A DNA stretch of 40,408 bases, from assembly GCA_017481925.1 (NCBI GenBank), contig JAFUOK010000072.1:1-40408 (forward strand), written 5' to 3'. Each line of letters starts with the position of its first letter. The stretch's first letter is position 1. The stretch comes from Alistipes sp. (GTDB lineage Bacteria > Bacteroidota > Bacteroidia > Bacteroidales > Rikenellaceae). Below, in pieces: positions 6,386 to 14,109 of this stretch. Under the pieces are notes generated by a model, which saw nothing but the letters and a program-made list of their open reading frames with translations, made no database searches and was not told where the DNA came from. A program made the position numbers and the translations under genes.

Positions 6386-7855
6386 TTAGGCATTCTTGGG
6401 CTTCTGCAGGGGCAGGTGGATGGTGAACTCCTCATGGGTATCCACAACCTCAAACTCCTGTCCCGTAATGAGCAGCCAGCGGTTGCGCAGGTTCTCCAGG
6501 CCGATGCCCGTCGAGGGCTCTGCCTCAATCTTGGGCGTCTTGCGGTTCGACACTATAAGTGTTGTGCCCTCGGTGTATATCTTCACGTGCAGGGGCAACT
6601 TGCGCGTTATGGTGTTGTGCTTCACAGCATTGCCTATCAGAGGCTGCAGGGTCAGCGCAGGCAGTGTCCACGAGTTCAGCTCGGGGTCAATCTCGATGTC
6701 GAAGAATAGTTTATCGGCATAGCGCACCTTGAACAGCTCGCCGTAGGCGCGTGCAAACTCTATCTCCTCCTCCAGCGTAGAGATGGTGTTCTGTCCATTC
6801 TGAATGATGTAGCGGAACGTATATGAGAGCTGGTCGATATATGCCAACGCCTTCTCGTCACTCTTCTCGCGCACCAACATCGATAGCGAGTTCAGCGAGT
6901 TGAAGAAGAAGTGGGGGCTTATCTGACCCAAGAGCATGTTGTAGCGTGTCTGGATGTTCTCTGTGCGCAGATGCTCATTCTCGATCTGTATGCGTTGCTG
7001 TTTGAGTAACATGCCGTAGATACGGCCGTAGAGCAGGCAGACGATAATGATAACTATATATTTATAGATAGCCATCCAGTCGAGCAGGTTGTCCCTGTCG
7101 AGGTTCATAATCATCGTGATCTCGCTTGAACGGGGTCCGAAATCAACCACGGGAGTGAACATATAGCAACAGGCTATGACGAGCAGTGTTATGGCACAGC
7201 GAAGCGTATAGCGACGCACGGTGAAGTTGTTGGCGTCGAAACGGAAGGTCATCACCGTAAGCGCAATGAGCGACAGGCCGAAGTAGAATAGCAACTGAAC
7301 GATAAACTCCTCGTTTCGATTCGGACGGTCATAGACTACGGGGGCTATATCCTCGCCATTCTTACGCAAGGGGCGATCCAGCGAGGGGTTTGCCTGGCCA
7401 CGTGGACGGTTGAGCGTGCCGAGAATTTGGTCGCCATCCCGCAGGTTGTAGATAAATATAACGGCCTGATTGACAAAGACACTGTCGGTACGATACCAGT
7501 GCAACTCTTGTTGGTCGTTGTCACGATTATTATCCCTGTCACGGTCGTTGTCACGGTCCCTGTCATGGTCGTTGTTGTGCTCGTGCTCCTCCCATCCCGG
7601 GGGCATAATGAAGCCGTCGCCACTCTCGGCAATCAGATAACCATAGCCATCGGGCGAGATGTGCAGCGTACCCTCAAATTGGGGGCGGTAGCGTTCGCGT
7701 TCCACCTCTCGTTCCTGACGATACATCTCGCGGTCTCGTTCACGCTCATCGACAATCATCGATATGAGGTACGAGAAGTTCACAATCAGTGTCAGCACTA
7801 TGGCGGCCAGCGTGTTGGCTATGTAGGTCGAACGTCGGGTGTTAAGGTTAAGCAT
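6386..7855 (-). CDS. LytS-type sensor histidine kinase with an extracytoplasmic Rho RNA-binding-domain-like region
   Basis: This 489-residue kinase phosphorylates the adjacent LytTR regulator. Predicted topology is N-in: TM1 ~14-34, extracytoplasmic region 35-184, TM2 ~185-204, a basic cytoplasmic loop, TM3 ~217-236, a short outer loop and TM4 ~264-283. A coiled coil leads to the His_kinase domain with H315 (ISPHFFFNSLNSLS), N-box LQPLIGNAVKHN (404-414) and G-box GIGLENLRNR. The outer region begins with a charged E/R helix (36-57). Then comes EGTLHISPDGYGYL (61-74), an Asp/Arg/Asn-rich insert (91-118) and DSVFV..IYNLRDGDQILGTLNRP (124-151). This follows the Rho cold-shock/OB domain pattern (GVLE..DGFGFLR..DDIYV..FNLRTGDTISGKIRPP in E. 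coli Rho). Rho aromatic RNA contacts F62, F64 and Y80 align with Y71, Y73 and F127, but R66, D78 and Y110 are not kept. The ligand is unknown. Confidence 0.92.
   Translation of the reverse strand: MLNLNTRRSTYIANTLAAIVLTLIVNFSYLISMIVDERERDREMYRQEREVERERYRPQFEGTLHISPDGYGYLIAESGDGFIMPPGWEEHEHNNDHDRDRDNDRDRDNNRDNDQQELHWYRTDSVFVNQAVIFIYNLRDGDQILGTLNRPRGQANPSLDRPLRKNGEDIAPVVYDRPNRNEEFIVQLLFYFGLSLIALTVMTFRFDANNFTVRRYTLRCAITLLVIACCYMFTPVVDFGPRSSEITMIMNLDRDNLLDWMAIYKYIVIIIVCLLYGRIYGMLLKQQRIQIENEHLRTENIQTRYNMLLGQISPHFFFNSLNSLSMLVREKSDEKALAYIDQLSYTFRYIIQNGQNTISTLEEEIEFARAYGELFKVRYADKLFFDIEIDPELNSWTLPALTLQPLIGNAVKHNTITRKLPLHVKIYTEGTTLIVSNRKTPKIEAEPSTGIGLENLRNRWLLITGQEFEVVDTHEEFTIHLPLQKPKNA
7511..7585 (-). 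repeat. coding minisatellite for an Asp/Arg/Asn-rich insert
   Basis: Imperfect short tandem units (variants of GACCGTGACAAC on the coding strand) encode DRDRDN-like residues ~91-115 of the kinase. The tract lies inside the Rho-like domain, between its first and later strands, and looks like a disordered loop of variable length. Confidence 0.55.
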
Positions 7856-7956
7856 AACGGCCTAAAGTTTTTTTGTTGGGGCAGGTTTGCTGTGGGCGTT
7901 TCTCGGGGTGGTGGGGAGGTGAAAGGCTCTCAATAAATATGATGCCTCACTCTTAT

Positions 7957-7975
7957 AAAAGCGGAGTTACTCCGC
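7957..7975 (-). terminator. hairpin built around the carbonic anhydrase stop codon, weak terminator
   Basis: GCGGAG-TAA-CTCCGC: the TAA stop is the loop of a perfect 6-bp stem, followed on the minus strand by TTTTATAA. It could attenuate transcription into the kinase, which begins 111 bases later. Confidence 0.45.
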
Positions 7976-8503
7976 CTCCTCCTTGTACCACGAGGCGTAG
8001 AGCTGGTAGTCGCGGGCGGTACGCTTGACGATGGTCTCGCGCTGCTCGGGCGTAATCTCCTTCATCTTCTTGGCAGGTACACCGGCATATACCGAGTTGG
8101 GCTCCAGCTGAGAGTTTGAGAGCACCAGGGCGTTGGCTGCGATGATGCAACCCTCGGGTACTACGGCATTGTCCAGAATGGTAGCACCCATACCTATGAG
8201 CACGCTGTCGCCGATCGTGGCACCGTGGATCGTTGCATTGTGACCTACCGACACGTCGTTACCGATGTGTGTCTGCGAGGGCTTGGGTGACTTGTCGTAG
8301 AGGGTGTGGATTACGGCGCCATCCTGAATGTTGGTGCGGTCGCCGATGGTGATCTTGTTCACGTCGCCACGCAGCACTGCGCCAAACCATATAGAGCAAT
8401 CCTTGCCGATGGTGGTGTCGCCGATAATCACAGCCGTGTCGGCCAAAAATGTATTCTCTCCAATTGAGGGCTTGTGTCCTCTTACCTCTTTAATTATTGC
8501 CAT
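7967..8503 (-). CDS. gamma-carbonic anhydrase family protein (hexapeptide repeat)
   Basis: This 178-residue left-handed beta-helix protein of the YrdA/CaiE/PaaY group forms trimers with metal at subunit interfaces. Hexapeptide turns run from about residue 12 to 140 (IGENTFLADTAVIIGDTTIG and onwards). The three zinc-ligand histidines of the family are present: H66, H88 and H93. A C-terminal helix follows. It starts 5 bases after the upstream protease gene, so it belongs to the mazG-protease-anhydrase unit. Activity as CO2 hydratase is not certain, since many relatives are inactive or act on other substrates. ATG 8503 gives the canonical N-terminus. Confidence 0.93.
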   Translation of the reverse strand: MAIIKEVRGHKPSIGENTFLADTAVIIGDTTIGKDCSIWFGAVLRGDVNKITIGDRTNIQDGAVIHTLYDKSPKPSQTHIGNDVSVGHNATIHGATIGDSVLIGMGATILDNAVVPEGCIIAANALVLSNSQLEPNSVYAGVPAKKMKEITPEQRETIVKRTARDYQLYASWYKEEAE

Positions 8504-8508
8504 AATAT

Positions 8509-9759
8509 TTAGTATTTATCCTTTTTAAACGTTATCTTCTCTTCCGAGCCGTTGCGCTTTATCACAACACTCCAATCCTCCTCGGAGTAACCCATTGCTT
8601 TGAGTCGTTTAATATCCACCTCGCGGGGCGTAAGGCCATTTATGGAGGTTATCACATCGCCTCTCATTACTCCTGCACGGTGGGCATTGCTACCCTCGGT
8701 AAGGCCATTTACCAGCCAACCATCGGCTTGTGGCGTGAGGGTCATCCCCGAGTCGTAGCGCTTCGTGGCGCCAAAGTTACGGTTGGGACGGAGCCATATC
8801 TCGCACTTCGCAAAGTCAATTACGACGTCGAAGTGCTCCAGCAGACCGTTGCCCACAAGACCATCGAAACTATCCTCTGCCATCATACCCTGTGTGTTGC
8901 CCGAATAGTTCAACTGCATGTCGAGCAGTTCGTTTCCGGCAACTGTGACCTTGTCGGCCTTGAAGAGGTAGTCGGTGCGTGAGCCACCTACGCCACCCGT
9001 GTCGTACGTCTTCTTCCGCACATCGCTTAGAACTCTGTTTAGCCTTAATTTTGCCACTACACTGCTGTTAAGGCTTAGGCTGCCGCTTGACCCCATATCA
9101 ACGAGGAAGTTGCCATCCATCGCCACCTCGTCATTAATCTTTATGCTCACGGGCATAACCATTCTTGCCTGCCTATTGTCCAGCCACTTGCACTTTACGC
9201 AGGTGTAGCCCTCCTCGGGCTGTGCATCCTGGGGTAGGATAAGCATATAGCCATCGGCGTAGTTGAACTCCACCTTGCGGCCACGCATAAACTCCATGCC
9301 AAACATACCATCTACATGGTAGCCGAGAATCTTTCTCAAATCCAGCACCGTGGCGCCCTGCTCGGTCGCAAGGTGTTCGCCTACGCTGTACTCCCACTCG
9401 GCCGTGTCGCGGTATGCCGCCTCCAGACTATTGCCCGTGCCCTGAATAAGGGTGCGTTGCAGGGTGGGTGAGGGTGCAAAGTGCTCCTTGAAGAAGTGGG
9501 TGTCGATGAGAATCTCGGTGTTACCCGTGTCAAATATCATCCTGGCCGCAACCGTGTCGCGCATCATTACATCGAAATAGAGATGTCCTGCGTAGTCGAG
9601 CGGTATGGCCCCCTCGGGTAGTGGGCGTGCCTGCACAATTGAGTCGGTTTGTGTGGCGGTTTGTGATTCGTTGTCGGCTCTCTTTTCCGCCCTTCCACAA
9701 CCAAAGCCCATCATTGCTGACAAAGCAACGGCGAAGATAATATTTGATTTTGTGCTCAT
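8509..9759 (-). CDS. lipoprotein with retropepsin-like aspartyl protease repeats and a PDZ domain
   Basis: This 416-residue protein has a signal peptide ending near MMGFG-C21, suggesting a lipid-anchored envelope protein, although the lipobox is imperfect. The first aspartyl-protease half has D77-T-G in MIFDTGNTEILID. The second half has D221-M-G in NFLVDMGSSGSLSL, where Met replaces Thr/Ser, followed by FDGLVGNGLL (298-307), the usual late-half motif. Residues ~335-414 are a PDZ domain (GWLVNGLTEGSNAHRAGVMRGD, ITSINGL). Such proteins occur widely in Bacteroidetes, with unknown substrates. It follows mazG by 12 bases and precedes the carbonic anhydrase by 5 bases. Confidence 0.87.
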   Translation of the reverse strand: MSTKSNIIFAVALSAMMGFGCGRAEKRADNESQTATQTDSIVQARPLPEGAIPLDYAGHLYFDVMMRDTVAARMIFDTGNTEILIDTHFFKEHFAPSPTLQRTLIQGTGNSLEAAYRDTAEWEYSVGEHLATEQGATVLDLRKILGYHVDGMFGMEFMRGRKVEFNYADGYMLILPQDAQPEEGYTCVKCKWLDNRQARMVMPVSIKINDEVAMDGNFLVDMGSSGSLSLNSSVVAKLRLNRVLSDVRKKTYDTGGVGGSRTDYLFKADKVTVAGNELLDMQLNYSGNTQGMMAEDSFDGLVGNGLLEHFDVVIDFAKCEIWLRPNRNFGATKRYDSGMTLTPQADGWLVNGLTEGSNAHRAGVMRGDVITSINGLTPREVDIKRLKAMGYSEEDWSVVIKRNGSEEKITFKKDKY

Positions 9760-9771
9760 ACGTCGTATAAC

Positions 9772-10545
9772 CTACTCCTCTCTCTTTGCCGAGCGCCAGA
9801 GTGTGTCCAACTCCTCGGCCGTCATCTGCGAGAAGAGACGGTCGCCCGCCTCGGCCTCCATATGCTGGAAACGGCGGATAAACTTCTTGTTCGTACGCTC
9901 CAGAGCCATCTCGGGGTCGATGCCGTACAGGCGGCACATATTAATCAGCGCAAAGAACAGGTCGCCTATCTCGCTCTCGGTGCGCTCCTGATCGCCGCGT
10001 GCCATCTCGACCTCAATCTCTGCGATCTCCTCCTTGACCTTTGCCCATACATCCTCCTTCTGCTCCCAGTCGAAGCCCGACGAAGCAGCCTTCTCGCCCA
10101 CACGGAAAGCCTTGACCATGGCGGGTAGCGAGCGGGGTACGCCGCCCAGGATTCCGCCCTGACGCTTCTTCTTGCGTAGTTTCAACTCCTCCCAGTTCTG
10201 CATCACCTCGGCGGGAGTGTCGGCGTGTATGTCGCTATATACGTGGGGGTGGCGGTAGATGAGCTTGTCGCACTCGGCATCGGCTACGTCGCCAAAGTCG
10301 AAGCAACCCTGCTCCTCGCCAAGTTTCGAGTAGAAGACTACGTGCAGCAGCAAATCGCCCAACTCCTCCTTTATGCCATCCATATTAGAGTCGGTGATGG
10401 CGTCCACCAACTCGTAGGTCTCCTCTATAGTGTTATTGCGCAGCGATTCGAAGGTCTGCTCACGATCCCAGGGGCACTTTTCGCGCAGGGTATCCATCAC
10501 CTCGAGCAGTCGTGCTGCGGCTTTTAGTTTTTTTTCGTAGTTCAT
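9772..10545 (-). CDS. mazG: nucleoside triphosphate pyrophosphohydrolase MazG
   Basis: This 257-residue all-alpha NTP pyrophosphatase converts NTPs or dNTPs to NMPs plus PPi and so cleans the nucleotide pool. Two MazG repeats are visible. The first has CPWDREQTFESL, EETYELVDAI and EELGDLLLHVVFYSKL, containing the acidic Mg2+ ligands EExxE and ExxD. The second has ESEIGDLFFALINMCR with a degenerate first half, as in E. coli MazG. The length is typical for two-repeat MazG. It is the first gene of the minus-strand unit and has its own promoter box at 10568-10575. It is not the toxin-linked mazEF type; no toxin genes are present. Confidence 0.95.
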   Translation of the reverse strand: MNYEKKLKAAARLLEVMDTLREKCPWDREQTFESLRNNTIEETYELVDAITDSNMDGIKEELGDLLLHVVFYSKLGEEQGCFDFGDVADAECDKLIYRHPHVYSDIHADTPAEVMQNWEELKLRKKKRQGGILGGVPRSLPAMVKAFRVGEKAASSGFDWEQKEDVWAKVKEEIAEIEVEMARGDQERTESEIGDLFFALINMCRLYGIDPEMALERTNKKFIRRFQHMEAEAGDRLFSQMTAEELDTLWRSAKREE

Positions 10546-10567
10546 TCCAGTTAAAATTATCGTTCCA

Positions 10568-10575
10568 CAAAGTTA
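10568..10575 (-). promoter_or_regulatory. -7 promoter box of mazG
   Basis: TAACTTTG on the minus strand, 22 bases before the mazG start. No clear TTTG is found at -33. It faces away from an identical box at 10596-10603 that serves the plus-strand gene. Confidence 0.55.
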
Positions 10576-10595
10576 TGATTTTCATTCGAAAATAT

Positions 10596-10603
10596 TAACT
10601 TTG
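10596..10603 (+). promoter_or_regulatory. -7 promoter box of the GH20 gene
   Basis: TAACTTTG on the plus strand, 28 bases before ATG 10632. The -33 position has only TATG. The two divergent promoters are separated by 20 bases. Confidence 0.55.
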
Positions 10604-10631
10604 TAGAGAATAATTTTCTAAGATTTTACTT

Positions 10632-12800
10632 ATGTTGAGAATATTTTTTGCGACCGTGCTTCTTTTCTCGGCTTTGTGTGTCGATGCCAGCAATCTGAGC
10701 ACGCTGATTCCGCGTCCCGAGCGAGTAGAAAAGAGGAGCGGAGTATTTACCATACTAACAACAACTAAGATTACACACTATCCAGGTCTCCGCTCCTCGG
10801 CTGAGTATTTGTCGGAATACATTCCTCTTGAAATCCGTGAATATAACGAGACCGAAAAGGGAAATATTGTGTTACGCCTCAATAAAAATTTAGCTTCGGA
10901 GGGTTACACCCTGGATATCGGCGAGGAGGGCGTCATCGTCGAGGGTGGCACAGCGGCAGGTGTGCTCTATGGCATAGAGACGCTGATGCAACTGCTGCCC
11001 GCTTCGGTCTATTCCCGAACGATGGCTCTGCCTACGATGGTGGGGGCGTGCAGGGTGGAGGATGCGCCGAGGTTTGAGTATAGAGGCTTTATGCTCGACG
11101 TCACCCGCACGTGGATGGATCTACCTATGGTCAAGCGTTTTATTGAGCGTCTGGCACACCACAAGATAAACAAACTACATCTGCACCTCTCCGATGACGA
11201 GGGTTGGCGTGTGGAGATACGTTCGCACCCCGAGCTTACGGAGGTGGGCGCTTTCCGTGGTGTGGATTCGCCCGTGGCGGCACGTTATGGACGCTGGGAC
11301 GAACATTATGGAGGGTTCTATACGCAGGATGATGTGCGCGAGATGGTTGCCTACGCTGCCGAGCGCAACATAGAGATTATCCCCGAGATAGATCTGCCCG
11401 GACATAGCCATAACCTTGCACGTGTGCGTCCCGAGGTGTTGTGCAACTACACTCCCTCTCTGACGGCGTCGGATGGCTACGACTCTCGCAATGTGCTGTG
11501 TGTAGCCAAGGAGGAGAATTATGCTCTGTTGGACGATGTGGTGCGTGAATTGGCGGAGTTGTTCCCCTCGGAGTATATCCACATTGGTGGCGATGAGGTG
11601 AGCACGGCACAGTGGAGCCGTTGTCCCGACTGTCAGGCGCTGATGCGCAAGGAGGGTATGAGCGACGTAAGTCAGTTGCAGGACTACTTTACACGCCGTA
11701 TGGAGCGCATAGCGGCCAAGTATGGCAAGCACGTAGGCGTATGGAACGAGGCGGCCGAGTCGGGCAGTATTGACCGTTCGGCGCTGGTATATGGCTGGGA
11801 GAGCAAGGCAGCGTGCAAAGATGTGCTGGACAAGGGCTACCGCACGGTGGTGATGCCGGGCGAGTACTTCTACTTCGATATGCGTCAGTCAGCGCGTGAG
11901 GAGGGTCACGACTGGGCGGCAATATTTGACGTGAGAAAACCCCTCTCGTTTGGCTTTGAGGAGTTTACCGAGGAGCAGCTCTCTCGCGTGGCGGGTGTGC
12001 AGGCGTCGTTCTTCAGCGAGGCTTATATATCTCGTCTGGAGTATGATTACGACTTCCTCTACTACCAGACCTATCCCCGTATCTGCGCCTTGAGTGAGGT
12101 TGCGTGGCGTGGCGAGGGCGACGGGTGGGAGTCGTTCTACAATCGTCTTACGACGGCTCATTACAGCCGTATGGAGGCTATGGGCATAGACTTCCGCATG
12201 ATGCCACCGCAGGTGAAGTATAAGGATGGAGTCTTGATCGCTACGACCGATGACCGCTCGCAGATCTACTACACGGAGGTGGGCACCGAGGGCGAGAAGC
12301 TCTATACCGCACCTATTGCAACGGATAAACCCCAGCGCTTTGCGTTCCGCACTCGTCGTGCGGGGGCACGCAGTCCCGAGGCTGCTGTGGCTGCCCATTG
12401 GCGCAAACTGCAACCCAAGGTCAAGATCACTTCGTCTATTGCCGAGAGTGAGCGTTTCCCCTACTCCAATGCCGAGGGGTATGGTCGCATAGCACGCACC
12501 TCGCGTGTGGGCATTAAGGGCGACTGGATACAATACACCTTTGATGAGGCTGTCCAGTGTCGCCGTATGGAGATTGCGACGGGAAATCTGCAGTTGCCGC
12601 GTTTTATCTTCACGGCTGGTTATATGGAGGTTAGCTACGATGGCGAGCACTTCGAGCGTGTGGCCGACCTGAAGGGTGGTGGTGCCGTGATAGAGAATCC
12701 CCGACGCGGGATTAAGGCCGTGAGGGTGGTATGTACCCAGAGCGGTAATGGAGAATCGTTTGTGACGGTGCAGGAACCGAAAATATATCCCGTATTATGA
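10632..12800 (+). CDS. beta-N-acetylhexosaminidase, GH20, with C-terminal discoidin-like domain
   Basis: This 722-residue secreted enzyme removes terminal GlcNAc or GalNAc from glycans. The signal peptide is residues 1-19. A GH20 N-terminal domain (~22-145) is followed by the TIM barrel (~148-495). The catalytic pair is D321-E322 in YIHIGGDEVSTAQW, and other barrel motifs include HLHLSDDEGWRVEI and EIDLPGHSHN. A short hexosaminidase C-terminal domain (~535-590) precedes a discoidin/F5-8C-like beta-sandwich (~598-720). There is no lipobox, so it is probably periplasmic. It is the first gene of a two-gene unit: the next gene overlaps it by 4 bases. The substrate may be host mucin, chitobiose or cell wall fragments; the sequence does not decide. 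Confidence 0.94.
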   Translation: MLRIFFATVLLFSALCVDASNLSTLIPRPERVEKRSGVFTILTTTKITHYPGLRSSAEYLSEYIPLEIREYNETEKGNIVLRLNKNLASEGYTLDIGEEGVIVEGGTAAGVLYGIETLMQLLPASVYSRTMALPTMVGACRVEDAPRFEYRGFMLDVTRTWMDLPMVKRFIERLAHHKINKLHLHLSDDEGWRVEIRSHPELTEVGAFRGVDSPVAARYGRWDEHYGGFYTQDDVREMVAYAAERNIEIIPEIDLPGHSHNLARVRPEVLCNYTPSLTASDGYDSRNVLCVAKEENYALLDDVVRELAELFPSEYIHIGGDEVSTAQWSRCPDCQALMRKEGMSDVSQLQDYFTRRMERIAAKYGKHVGVWNEAAESGSIDRSALVYGWESKAACKDVLDKGYRTVVMPGEYFYFDMRQSAREEGHDWAAIFDVRKPLSFGFEEFTEEQLSRVAGVQASFFSEAYISRLEYDYDFLYYQTYPRICALSEVAWRGEGDGWESFYNRLTTAHYSRMEAMGIDFRMMPPQVKYKDGVLIATTDDRSQIYYTEVGTEGEKLYTAPIATDKPQRFAFRTRRAGARSPEAAVAAHWRKLQPKVKITSSIAESERFPYSNAEGYGRIARTSRVGIKGDWIQYTFDEAVQCRRMEIATGNLQLPRFIFTAGYMEVSYDGEHFERVADLKGGGAVIENPRRGIKAVRVVCTQSGNGESFVTVQEPKIYPVL

Positions 12801-13909
12801 TGAAGAACTATGTAGAAATAGAGAGCCAGGAGGCGTTGCGTGCGGTGGTGGAGCGTCATCACACCCTGCGTCACTACGCCTTCCAGCATGTGGACTTCTC
12901 CGCCGAGCCGCTCTCGGAGGAGTGCGAGTTTGAGGATTGTATATTTATGGGTTGTGTGATGCCCCTCTCGATGCAGGAGCGTTTGTCGCCCACGTGCTAC
13001 CTCTTCCCCTCGATGCAGAAGCCCTATATGCTCTTTCCGCCGGAGCTGTACTCCGCAGCGACACTCTATCGGGGTTACGACCCTGCGGATGAGGAGTCGT
13101 TCAAGATGTGTTACGACACCCGAGTATATAGCCACTATGTTGCCTCTGGCAAGCAGGCGCGCGATATAGGCGAGACGCTGGCACGCTCGCTGCACGACCA
13201 CTCCATAAGTGATGCTCTGCACGATCTGCTCTCGCGCTACGATGAGCGGGCGGTGGTGGCTGTGATGGGAGGTCACGCCCTCTCGCGCGAGGATCAGGGC
13301 TACACGGAGGTGGCACGCCTTGCGAAGATGCTCACCGAGCAGGGTAAGTTGATGGTGAGCGGTGGTGGTCCCGGAGCTATGGAGGCAACGCACCTGGGAG
13401 CGTGGATGGCAGGACGCACGGATGAGGAGCTGCGGGAGGCTATCGGGACACTCTCGGCGGCGCCACGCTTTGAGGATAGGGGGTGGCTTGCACTCTCGTT
13501 TGAGGTTATGCGACGTTATCCGCGTGACGAGCGCTACTGCAGCATAGGCATACCCACGTGGTTCTACGGTCACGAGCCTGCTACGCCCTTTGCCAGCCAC
13601 ATAGCCAAGTATTTCGACAACAGCGTGCGTGAGGATGGACTTCTGGCCATTGCCAAGGGTGGTGTTATATATTCGCCCGGTAGTGCCGGTACGATGCAGG
13701 AGGTGTTCCAGGATGCGGCACAGAACCATTACAAGACCTTTGGCTTCGCCTCGCCGATGGTATTCCTTGGCCGTGAGCATTGGACGCAGACTATGCCCGT
13801 ATATCCCTTGCTGGAGAGCCTGCAAGCGCAGGGTAAGTATCGTAATCTGTTGCTCTCGATAGTTGATACAGCCGAAGAGGCAGCGAGTAAGATATTGGAG
13901 TTCAAATAG
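12797..13909 (+). CDS. LOG-like Rossmann-fold nucleotide-binding protein
   Basis: This 370-residue cytoplasmic protein resembles the LOG/PpnN superfamily, whose members cleave nucleoside monophosphates. Residues ~1-130 are an extension without a family I recognise. The Rossmann core starts at VVAVMGGHALSR (~153) and contains LMVSGGGPGAMEATHLGAWMAG. The usual PGGxGTxxE motif appears as SPGSAGTMQE (~293-302), with Ser for the second Gly. ATG 12797 overlaps the GH20 stop; ATG 12800 is an equally good start. The extension and changed motif make the reaction uncertain. It ends in TAG. Confidence 0.78.
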   Translation: MMKNYVEIESQEALRAVVERHHTLRHYAFQHVDFSAEPLSEECEFEDCIFMGCVMPLSMQERLSPTCYLFPSMQKPYMLFPPELYSAATLYRGYDPADEESFKMCYDTRVYSHYVASGKQARDIGETLARSLHDHSISDALHDLLSRYDERAVVAVMGGHALSREDQGYTEVARLAKMLTEQGKLMVSGGGPGAMEATHLGAWMAGRTDEELREAIGTLSAAPRFEDRGWLALSFEVMRRYPRDERYCSIGIPTWFYGHEPATPFASHIAKYFDNSVREDGLLAIAKGGVIYSPGSAGTMQEVFQDAAQNHYKTFGFASPMVFLGREHWTQTMPVYPLLESLQAQGKYRNLLLSIVDTAEEAASKILEFK

Positions 13910-13914
13910 GCAAG

Positions 13915-14037
13915 GGAAATTGCCTAACAAGGTGATTTCCGCGTTACGCTTGCCCTCGAAATCCTCATTTACGCCATAGTAAACTGCGGTTTCTCGGGCT
14001 GCGCAAGCCTTGAAATCCCTCTTGTTATGCAATTTCC
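13915..14037. repeat. long imperfect palindrome, copy B
   Basis: A ~123-bp inverted repeat. Arms GGAAATTGC (13915-13923) and GCAATTTCC (14029-14037) lead inward through CTAACAAG/CTTGTTA, GATTTC/GAAATC and GCTTGCCC/GGGCTGCGC to a TTTAC/GTAAA centre. Its core shares AAATCCTCA..TAC and GTA..TGCGGTTT with copy A at 4581-4701. It occupies the gap between the convergent LOG-like and pheT genes. Confidence 0.65.
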
Positions 14038-14055
14038 GTGGGAGAGTATTATAAT

Positions 14056-14085
14056 AAAAAAAAGGTGCCCTTTTGGACACCTTTT
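14056..14085 (-). terminator. terminator of pheT (possibly bidirectional)
   Basis: On the minus strand GGTGTCC, loop AAAA, GGGCACC is followed by eight Ts. The plus strand has only a TTTTCTCTTT tail, so pheT is the main user. Confidence 0.8.
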
Positions 14086-14109
14086 CTCTTTGTATATTTA
14101 TACACTCCT

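Noticed and set aside
7427-7936. Plus-strand open frame opposite the kinase gene
   Set aside because: Val-rich shadow of the Asp/Arg repeat tract; no start signal or homology seen.
12635-14080. Long open frame of 481 codons on the minus strand
   Set aside because: Antisense to the GH20 and LOG-like genes; Arg/His-rich, no domain, explained by codon bias of the genes opposite.
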